NCBI GenBank assembly: GCA_913057435.1
Contig: CAJXNY010000003.1
Span: 62,001 to 126,000, forward strand
Origin: an uncultured Oceanospirillaceae bacterium
GTDB lineage: Bacteria; Pseudomonadota; Gammaproteobacteria; Pseudomonadales; Balneatricaceae
DNA length: 64,000 nt
Direction: 5' to 3'
The first letter of the stretch is position 1. Each line of letters opens with the position of its first letter. Positions 57,501 to 64,000 of the stretch are shown one piece after another. Position numbers and translations under genes: made by a program. Below the pieces are notes generated by a model. It was not told where the DNA came from. It saw only the letters and a list, made by a program, of their open reading frames with translations, and did not search any database.

Positions 57501-59692
57501 CGCCCCGGCCCCTGAAAATGTTTGACACGCTGCTGCACCTCTGCCTGCTTTCCTGCATTAAAGGGTCGTGCATCCGGACTACCCAGATAGCCACAAACTC
57601 GCCGGGTCACAGACACTCGTGCCGGGTCCCGGTTACCACAGGCCGGACAGACAAAGCCTTTACTGGTACAGCTGAATTCGCCCTGGTAACGACAGTCGTA
57701 ACATTCATCGATTGGCGTATTCGTGCCGTAATACGGCACCCGTGAATAACTGTAATCCCAGACATTCTCTAATGCTTCGATGTTCTGCTGCATGTTGGGA
57801 AACTCGCCATAACAGATAAAACCACCACTGCTGACCGCCGGATACGCCTGCTCAAAATCAATTTTCTGCCAGGGGCTGACATGATGCGCAACATCAAGAT
57901 GAAAGCTATTGGTGTAGTAACCTTTATCGGTAATACCAGGCCGTAGCCCAAACAGGGTGCGATCCAGTTTACAGAACCGATGGCAGAGGTTTTCACTCGG
58001 CGTGCCATAGAGACTGAAACCAAACCCGGTTTCGGCCTTCCAGCGCTGGGTGGCCTTACGCATATACTCCAGCAGCTCAACGGCCTTAACCTGTAGCGCC
58101 TCACTCCCTGCCAGCGGCTGACCGTACAGAGCCAACATTGCCTCATGCACCCCGATATACCCCAGCGAAATCGACGCCCGGCCCTGTTCAAACAGCTGAA
58201 TAATGTCATCATCCGCCTGTAGCCGAACCCCGCAGGCACCCTCCATATACAAAATGGGGGCCACTCGGGCTTTAACGCCCCGTAAACGCTCTATACGGCT
58301 ATCCAGCGCCATGCGAGCCAGTGCCAGCCGCTGATCGAGGATGCGATAGAACGCCACTTCATCACCGTCAGCTTGCAGCGCAATCCGCGGTAAATTAAGA
58401 CTGACGACCCCCAGGTTATTACGCCCTTCGTGCACCAGCTGGCCATCCTGGTACCAGTCGCTGAGAAAGCTGCGACAGCCCATCGGGGTTTTAAATGAAC
58501 CAGTAACACGCACCACCTGATCATAATTAAGAATATCAGGGTACATACGCCGGGCAGCGCACTTCAGCGCCAGCTGCTTGAGATCGTAATTCGGATCAGC
58601 CGGGGCGTGGTTAACACCCTTGCGAATGGCAAATACCAGTTTGGGGAAAACAGCTGTTTTGCGATTCCGACCCAGCCCGGCCAGCCTGTTTTGCAGAATA
58701 GAACGCTGAATCAACCGCTCTGCCCAGCCCGCTCCCAGGCCAAAGCCAAAGGTCACAAACGGCGTCTGACCATTGGCGGTATGCAGGGTGTTTACCTCAT
58801 ACTCCAGCGACTGAAACGCATCGAAGCATTCTTTTTCCGTCAGCGCCCGGGCATACGCCTCGACATCACCAATCTGCCATTGCTGTGCGACCGCCCGGTG
58901 CTTGTCATAACTGCACATCACATAAGGTGCGAGCACCTCATCAATTCGATTGATCGTCGTGCCACCATAAATATGACTGGCAACCTGAGCAATAATCTGC
59001 GCGGTCACCGCCGTCGCCGTGCTGATCGACTTTGGCGTTTCAATTTCCGCATTCCCCATGCGAAAGCCCTGGCTCAGCATATTGCCCAGATCCACCAGCA
59101 TACAATTGAACATCGGGAAAAATGGCGCGTAGTCGAGATCATGGTAGTGTATTTCGCCCGCTTCATGGGCTTGTACCACCTCGCGGGGCAGCAGGTACTG
59201 GCGGGCATAATGACTGGCGACAATCCCTGCCAGAAGATCCCGCTGAGTCGGTATTACCTGGGCATCTTTATTGGCATTCTCATTCAGAAGGTCCGCATTA
59301 CTTTGCTCAACCAGGCCACTGATCGCCCGGCTCAACTGACTGCCCTTGTCTCGGGCCAGGTCACGTTCATAGCGGTATTCAATATAACAACGGGCAATGG
59401 CAGGGTTGTGCTGCATCAGCCCATTTTCCACCTGCTGCTGAATGTACTCGATACTGACCAGGCCATCCGGCCGGACTATCTGTTGTGGTGTAAGGCCATT
59501 GTCCAGCAGCTCGATTTGCCGTCCGTCACTCCAGTCTACCGTCAGCTGCTGGTGGACATGCGCCACCACCTCTGGCACCAGCTTACGGTGACAAAACCCT
59601 GCCGCCGTGGCAGCTGCCGCGACCGCCTGTTCAATACGCCGCACATCAAAATCGGCATGACTGCCGTCACGCTTGAGTACTGTCTGAATCAT
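57497..59692 (-). CDS. nrdD: Anaerobic ribonucleoside-triphosphate reductase
   Basis: NrdD reduces ribonucleotides to deoxyribonucleotides without oxygen. The 731-residue chain begins with an ATP-cone (VLKRDGSHADFDVRRIEQAV, residues 5-95) and has the family body (YAPFFPMFNCMLVDL, GKPK-type SIS segments), a zinc site with CYDC and CPAC near the C-terminus, and the glycyl-radical loop RVCGYLGSPDARPFN with the radical at Gly701. Its presence indicates facultative anaerobic growth. An NrdR-like box lies about 165 bp upstream. Confidence 0.97.
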   Translation of the reverse strand: MIQTVLKRDGSHADFDVRRIEQAVAAAATAAGFCHRKLVPEVVAHVHQQLTVDWSDGRQIELLDNGLTPQQIVRPDGLVSIEYIQQQVENGLMQHNPAIARCYIEYRYERDLARDKGSQLSRAISGLVEQSNADLLNENANKDAQVIPTQRDLLAGIVASHYARQYLLPREVVQAHEAGEIHYHDLDYAPFFPMFNCMLVDLGNMLSQGFRMGNAEIETPKSISTATAVTAQIIAQVASHIYGGTTINRIDEVLAPYVMCSYDKHRAVAQQWQIGDVEAYARALTEKECFDAFQSLEYEVNTLHTANGQTPFVTFGFGLGAGWAERLIQRSILQNRLAGLGRNRKTAVFPKLVFAIRKGVNHAPADPNYDLKQLALKCAARRMYPDILNYDQVVRVTGSFKTPMGCRSFLSDWYQDGQLVHEGRNNLGVVSLNLPRIALQADGDEVAFYRILDQRLALARMALDSRIERLRGVKARVAPILYMEGACGVRLQADDDIIQLFEQGRASISLGYIGVHEAMLALYGQPLAGSEALQVKAVELLEYMRKATQRWKAETGFGFSLYGTPSENLCHRFCKLDRTLFGLRPGITDKGYYTNSFHLDVAHHVSPWQKIDFEQAYPAVSSGGFICYGEFPNMQQNIEALENVWDYSYSRVPYYGTNTPIDECYDCRYQGEFSCTSKGFVCPACGNRDPARVSVTRRVCGYLGSPDARPFNAGKQAEVQQRVKHFQGPGR

Positions 59693-59856
59693 TGCCTACA
59701 TCCTGCTTCACTACATCAACCTGATGTGTGATCGTGCGTAACATGCGCTACACAGCAGAGGCCCAGCCCTTGCCTCGGATATCACACCCATAGCGATCGA
59801 ACAGTGCTGCCAGAACAGCACCAACCACTACATGTAGAGCCACCCTGCCCTTTAAG

Positions 59857-59903
59857 GCACAAGATATTGTGCTTAAGTCGAAAAGTGAGCATTGATATAG
59901 AAC
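59857..59903 (-). promoter_or_regulatory. NrdR-like box upstream of nrdDG
   Basis: GCACAAGATATTGTGC at 59857-59872 fits the NrdR consensus (ACACwAtATaTwGTGT) at nearly every conserved position. A much weaker partner (core TGATATAG) lies 31 bp further, the spacing normally seen between paired NrdR boxes. NrdR is the ATP/dATP-sensing repressor of nucleotide reductase genes. Confidence 0.65.
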
Positions 59904-59916
59904 AATGGAAAACCTA

Positions 59917-62271
59917 TCAAGGGACGGTAGATATTGCTGGAAACGACGCCCCCCACACCTGCACCCTGTCCAGCTGGCCGCTCTCATCAATCACCAGCAC
60001 TTCTGCTTTCCCCCGATGGCTGAACGGCCACTGAGTCAGCTGCCCGGCTTTCACGCTAGCGATGCGCTGGCCATTGAGATACCAGTGTCGCAAACCCTGC
60101 CCCCCTTCACTGTTGAGCTGCAACATAGGCGGCTGGTGACTGCCTGGGGCTTGGCGCAGGCGGGTGCCGTCTTCCAGTCCGACAATGCGTAACGGTGCGG
60201 TGGTGACGCTCTGCTGCTGCGCTTTGCAGCCAGCAGCCCAGCCAGGGGTTAACTGGGTTCGGCGCTGATCGGCAGGTAACCAGGGCTCCAGCGCCAGCGG
60301 CCAGCGCCAGAGTCGTTTTCGGCTAAACAGGCCCTGTGCACAACCCGGCACAACACGTTCGCCCTGCGGATTGAGCCAGTAGTCCAGCTGCAGGCGGGTG
60401 CCTAGTGGTGCGTCCGGGCTGATCAGCGTCGGCGGTGCGGTGTCGTTCAGCAGTAGCGCCTGTTGTGGCTGGGCACACGGCTGGCCCGGCTGCAGGCGCA
60501 AGCCGCTGGGCCAGCAGATGGTGACGCGTGAAACGCTATCAGGAAGCGGAGGGGCCGTCTGGCCTGGCAACAGCGCACTGAGCTGGCGCAGCAAAGGCAC
60601 GGCGGTGTTACGGCCATAGAAACCGGGTAGCGGTGTGCCATCCGGCCTGCCCACCCAGACCCCCAGGCTGTACTGCTGGCTCACTCCTACCGCCCAGCTA
60701 TCACGAAAGCCATAGCTGGTGCCCGTTTTCCAGACCATCGCAGGCGGCTTCAGGCGGCTGAGCTGACTGCCCCGCGCGGGGGGCGGCTGCAGCATCTGAT
60801 GCACCAGGCTGGCCGCGCCTGGGCTGAGCAGATAACGTCCCTGTTTGTGTGTATCCGACAAAATATCGGACTGACTGTAACGCAGTGGTAAAACCTGCCC
60901 GCTGCCCGCCAGTGCCCGGTAACCCGCCACCAGCTGCGCCAGCGACAGCCCGCCGCCACCCAGTACCAGCGCGGCACTGGCCCGCCCACCCGGAATTTTC
61001 AGCGCCATGCCCGCATTACTCAGCCGGGCACTGAACTGATGCACGCCAAGATGCTCCAGCAGGTTGACCGCCGGAATGTTCAATGAACGGCGCAACGCCT
61101 GGTCAGCCCGCACCGGGCCACTGAAACCACCACTGAAGTTACCCGGCTGATAAGCCAGACCAAAACGCGGCGTATCGCTTAACAAAGAGGCGGAATGAAT
61201 CAGCCCTGCGTCCAGTGCCATACCATACAGAAACGGCTTGAGGGTAGACCCTGGCGAGCGCTGCGCCTGCACCATATCAACATGACCAAAACGGCGGGCA
61301 TCCTGAAAATCAGCGCTGCCCACATAACTGAGCACCGTGCCATCACGGTTATCGATCAGCAGCACAGCAGCCGAACTGGCCACCGGCAACGTACGACTGT
61401 AATCACGTACACGGCTGGCAAACTGACGCTGCAGGGCACCGTCCAGGGTGGTCTGAATCAACCGCTGCTCCGGCCATTGCTGCACCAGTCGGCGGGCCAG
61501 CAACGGCGCATCACGCGGCGGGCTGGGCGCACGACCATAGACACCCTCCTGACGCGCTTCAGCCACCCGCTGCGCAGGCCAGATCTGCAGTATTGCCAGC
61601 CGGTTGAGCACCTTGTCCCGCGCCCGTTGCGCCCGCTCAGGGTAGCGATCCGGTCGCAGTCGGCTGGGGGCCTGGGGCAGCACCGCCAGCAAGACCGCTT
61701 CAGCGTCCGTCAGGCCGCTGGCGGATTTATTCAAATAACTGTAACTGGCCGCCTGCACCCCTTCCACGGTGCCGCCAAAGGGTGCCAGGTTCAGATAGAG
61801 GGTGAGGATGTCGGATTTACTGAGCTGCCATTCCAGCTGCAGAGTGCGCAGCAGCTGTTGCAGCTTGCCCGCGAGGGTGCGCCGGTGTGGGTGCAGAATA
61901 CGCGCCACCTGCATAGAGAGCGTCGAGCCGCCGGAGATTACCCGGCCACTGCGCAGGTTTTGCACACTGGCCCGCGCCAGCGCCAAAGGATTGATGCCCG
62001 GGTGCCACCAGAACCAGCGATCTTCATAGCCCAGCAGCGCCTCCAGATAGGCAGGGCTGACTTGCTCAATTGTGACCGGGTAGCGCCAGACGCCACGGGC
62101 ATCAGCAAATGCCCTGAGCGGCTGGCCATCGCGATCGGTGACCAGCCGGGCAAACAGCTGTTGCTGATCTGGCAGCGCCAGTGGGAAGGCTTTATCCAGC
62201 CCCCACAGCCCTGCCAGCAAACTGAGAATGGCAGCACAGACAACGGCTCCCCGTCTCAGCGATTGCGTCAC
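59917..62271 (-). CDS. pbpC: Penicillin-binding protein 1C
   Basis: A bifunctional class A PBP of 784 residues. An N-terminal membrane anchor is followed by the glycosyltransferase domain (YEDRWFWWHPGINPLALARA, GGSTLSMQVARIL, KSDILTLYLNLAPFGGTVEGV) and the transpeptidase domain with SPGSTLKPFLYG (SxxK), SLN (RRSLNIPAVNL) and KTGTS in VWKTGTSYGFRDSWAVG, then the C-terminal BiPBP domain with GCAQGLF. Its start overlaps the alpha-2-macroglobulin gene by 4 bp, the standard yfhM-pbpC pairing. Confidence 0.95.
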   Translation of the reverse strand: MTQSLRRGAVVCAAILSLLAGLWGLDKAFPLALPDQQQLFARLVTDRDGQPLRAFADARGVWRYPVTIEQVSPAYLEALLGYEDRWFWWHPGINPLALARASVQNLRSGRVISGGSTLSMQVARILHPHRRTLAGKLQQLLRTLQLEWQLSKSDILTLYLNLAPFGGTVEGVQAASYSYLNKSASGLTDAEAVLLAVLPQAPSRLRPDRYPERAQRARDKVLNRLAILQIWPAQRVAEARQEGVYGRAPSPPRDAPLLARRLVQQWPEQRLIQTTLDGALQRQFASRVRDYSRTLPVASSAAVLLIDNRDGTVLSYVGSADFQDARRFGHVDMVQAQRSPGSTLKPFLYGMALDAGLIHSASLLSDTPRFGLAYQPGNFSGGFSGPVRADQALRRSLNIPAVNLLEHLGVHQFSARLSNAGMALKIPGGRASAALVLGGGGLSLAQLVAGYRALAGSGQVLPLRYSQSDILSDTHKQGRYLLSPGAASLVHQMLQPPPARGSQLSRLKPPAMVWKTGTSYGFRDSWAVGVSQQYSLGVWVGRPDGTPLPGFYGRNTAVPLLRQLSALLPGQTAPPLPDSVSRVTICWPSGLRLQPGQPCAQPQQALLLNDTAPPTLISPDAPLGTRLQLDYWLNPQGERVVPGCAQGLFSRKRLWRWPLALEPWLPADQRRTQLTPGWAAGCKAQQQSVTTAPLRIVGLEDGTRLRQAPGSHQPPMLQLNSEGGQGLRHWYLNGQRIASVKAGQLTQWPFSHRGKAEVLVIDESGQLDRVQVWGASFPAISTVP

Positions 62272-64000
62272 GGCTGGGCGGTAGCAGGCTCAGTTGCCGT
62301 AACCGGCGGCGTAACCTCGGGCTGGACAACCTCCACCCGGCCCCCCGCTTCGCTGATTGCCCGGCGGTCAGGCCGGTACATATCTTCCAGCAGCACTGGC
62401 GGAACCTGATAGCTGCCCGGCGTCACCGCACGCATCAGGTAGAACAGCCGTTGCACCCGCCCCTGGTTCAATTCCAGCGCCGCCACGTAGCGGTCATCCC
62501 GGTATGCCTGGTAGGCTGGCGGGTTACGCTGCAGCTGACTGAGCACGTCTTCTTCATCACCCTGCAGGCGCAGCCCTTCCAGCCCCACCGCATGGGCCAG
62601 CGCCGGATTTTCCAGCTCAAACCCGGCAGGCAGCAAGTCCACCAGCAGACTATCCGGGGTGCGTTCGGCAGCCTCCAGAATCAGCTCCACCAACACCAGT
62701 TCGCCCACATCCAGCCGGTCCATATTATGGGTGCTACCATCCAGCTGATAGAAGTTACGGCTGACTGCCAGCTGCTCACTGACCGGCGCAGGTGCTTTAT
62801 CACTCAGGCCCTGGCTGGTCAGGTTCAGATACAGCGGCTGCTCGCTCTGGTTCACCAGGCTGATCGCCTGTGCCAGAGCGGCGGGCTGCAGCGTTTCCTG
62901 CCAGCGGCCTTCACCCGTTACCCGGGCCTGCTCAGCGCCACGACTCAAATCAATCTGCCAGGGCTGACCCGCTTTACGCTGCAGCACCTGACCGGCCTCA
63001 TACAGCGCCGCACGGGTCTGGGTGCTGAACCAACGCTGTAGCGGTAGCCGTTCCATCAGTGTCAGCGCCAGCTGGCTCTGCTCGGCGGCGTACTGCGGCC
63101 CCAGCTCATCAAGCAATACAATCATCGCGGCAATATCCCGCTCAGCACTCCCGTAATCGCCCAGATAGCCCTCACTGCGCGGCAGGCTCAACGCCTGGCG
63201 CGCCGCATCATCGGCGCGACGCTGGTCACCCATTTTTTGCAGGGCCAGCGCCATATGCATCAGCGGTAAGCCGCTGGCGGCCTGCTCACGCTGCTGATCA
63301 AACAGCTGACGCAACTGGCCCAGCGGTGCGCGCTCAAGCCCCGCCAGCACGTACCCGGCATAGGCCCGGTACGCCAGGCTGTAATGACGCGGGTTCTCAC
63401 TCCAGCGGCCTTCGGTACGCGGGCTGGCCAGGTAGTGATGCAGGCGACTGATCGCTTTATCAAGCACCGTGTCCGACACGGCGACACCCTGATCACGGGC
63501 CTGCAGCAGAATATCGGTGGCGTACACCGTCAGCCAGTGTTCCTCTGGCGAGCGGTTATCCCAGAGGCCAAAGCTGCCGTTTTCACGCTGCAGCTCACTG
63601 AGCCGGGCTACCGCTTTATTCAGCCACTGGCCACGCTGCGCCATACTCAGCTGTGGGTTGTCCTGCTGCTGCCAAAGCAACGGCAAGGCCCGGCTGGCGG
63701 TCTGCTCCAGGCAGCCATAGGGGTAGCTGAGTAACTGTTCCAGCTGTGTCTGCACGGGCAGCTGAACGCTGCTGGCCAGGTTCAGCCGGGCCTTGCGGGC
63801 GCTGGCAATGGACTGCGTCAGCACCGGGCTGGCCAGGGTCCATTGGGCACCTGGCGCCAGTGCCTGGTAGCGGGTTTCTGTCAATGCAGGCCAGGCCGCG
63901 CGGATCGGCAAGCGCCACTGACGGCTCAGCGGTTCAATCGTCTTATCGCCCGCCTCGCTGTTCAGGCTGCTCACCTGGAGCTGCAGCTGAGCCTCAGCCT
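62268..64000 (-). CDS. Bacterial alpha-2-macroglobulin (YfhM type), 5' part outside window
   Basis: Only the C-terminal 577 or so codons are visible; the frame is open at position 64000. The thioester motif is intact in YPYGCLEQTASRAL, the residue pair that forms a covalent trap for attacking proteases. The following alpha/alpha toroid (AYRAYAGYVLAGLERAPLGQ) and receptor-like domain (LVDLLPAGFELENPAL, RDDRYVAALEL) are typical. The protein is a periplasmic lipoprotein thought to work with PbpC, protecting or monitoring the cell wall when the envelope is breached. The tail is Pro/Thr-rich. Confidence 0.94.
   Translation of the reverse strand, partial: AEAQLQLQVSSLNSEAGDKTIEPLSRQWRLPIRAAWPALTETRYQALAPGAQWTLASPVLTQSIASARKARLNLASSVQLPVQTQLEQLLSYPYGCLEQTASRALPLLWQQQDNPQLSMAQRGQWLNKAVARLSELQRENGSFGLWDNRSPEEHWLTVYATDILLQARDQGVAVSDTVLDKAISRLHHYLASPRTEGRWSENPRHYSLAYRAYAGYVLAGLERAPLGQLRQLFDQQREQAASGLPLMHMALALQKMGDQRRADDAARQALSLPRSEGYLGDYGSAERDIAAMIVLLDELGPQYAAEQSQLALTLMERLPLQRWFSTQTRAALYEAGQVLQRKAGQPWQIDLSRGAEQARVTGEGRWQETLQPAALAQAISLVNQSEQPLYLNLTSQGLSDKAPAPVSEQLAVSRNFYQLDGSTHNMDRLDVGELVLVELILEAAERTPDSLLVDLLPAGFELENPALAHAVGLEGLRLQGDEEDVLSQLQRNPPAYQAYRDDRYVAALELNQGRVQRLFYLMRAVTPGSYQVPPVLLEDMYRPDRRAISEAGGRVEVVQPEVTPPVTATEPATAQP

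Noticed and set aside
58607-59731. 374-codon plus-strand frame opposite nrdD
   Set aside because: Antisense of a secure gene; no recognisable motif.
61195-62409. 404-codon plus-strand frame opposite pbpC
   Set aside because: Antisense shadow; the minus-strand PBP motifs are unambiguous.

Overview
The window reads as ordinary chromosome of a gammaproteobacterium, most likely a marine member of the Oceanospirillales or a close relative. This is an inference from gene content and order: tusDCBE beside a YccA-type membrane protein, a yceD-rpmF-plsX-fabD-fabG-acpP-fabF-pabC-mltG-tmk-holB-tatD block without fabH, a Pseudomonas-type homoserine kinase, and many chemotaxis and c-di-GMP genes. Coding density is high. 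I saw no rRNA, tRNA, CRISPR array, insertion sequence or integrase.

Layout. 1-4.8 kb: 5' part of uvrC, two poorly known genes (one DUF1853), a 47-residue membrane peptide, a beta-hydroxyacid dehydrogenase and a secreted TlpA-like thioredoxin. 4.9-12.1 kb: serine-glyoxylate-type aminotransferase, mtnN, truC, yccA, tusDCBE, tartronate semialdehyde reductase and hydroxypyruvate isomerase. 12.1-16.2 kb: solitary cheW, yjbQ, mdh, a radical SAM protein and tatD. 16.3-25.1 kb: the long minus-strand envelope, fatty-acid and replication operon. 25.3-29.7 kb: maf, sppA, a HAD phosphatase and several small unknown genes, including a ribbon-helix-helix candidate. 29.9-38.2 kb: an aldehyde dehydrogenase, two transporters, a chemoreceptor, prpE and panD. 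38.5-41 kb: a more AT-rich accessory patch with small unknown genes, a fatty-acid hydroxylase with an HTH partner, a csrA paralogue, and a divergent phage-type S24-fold regulator. 41.2-52.2 kb: a glycine/serine locus (sdaA-glyA-gcvH-gcvP, divergent XRE-cupin regulator, then gcvT-lipA-thrB). 52.4-64 kb: diguanylate cyclase, CheX-REC protein, rhlE, nrdDG, pbpC and the start of an alpha-2-macroglobulin gene that runs off the edge.

How the genes work together. C2/C3 metabolism recurs: serine deaminase, serine hydroxymethyltransferase, the complete glycine cleavage set and lipoyl synthase sit together, and a glyoxylate aminotransferase, hydroxypyruvate isomerase and tartronate semialdehyde reductases lie about 30 kb away. 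Serine, glycine, glyoxylate, hydroxypyruvate and glycerate could be interconverted by enzymes encoded here.

The least explained signals are: (a) the 302-bp gcvH-gcvP intercistronic region, which folds on paper into seven or more hairpins matching no riboswitch I recognise; (b) matching paired TTTC/GAAA palindromes with 21-bp centre spacing in front of sdaA and gcvT, on both sides of the XRE-cupin regulator gene; and (c) the csrA / S24-fold regulator pair, where the regulator has lost the peptidase dyad and its promoter carries a perfect operator palindrome.
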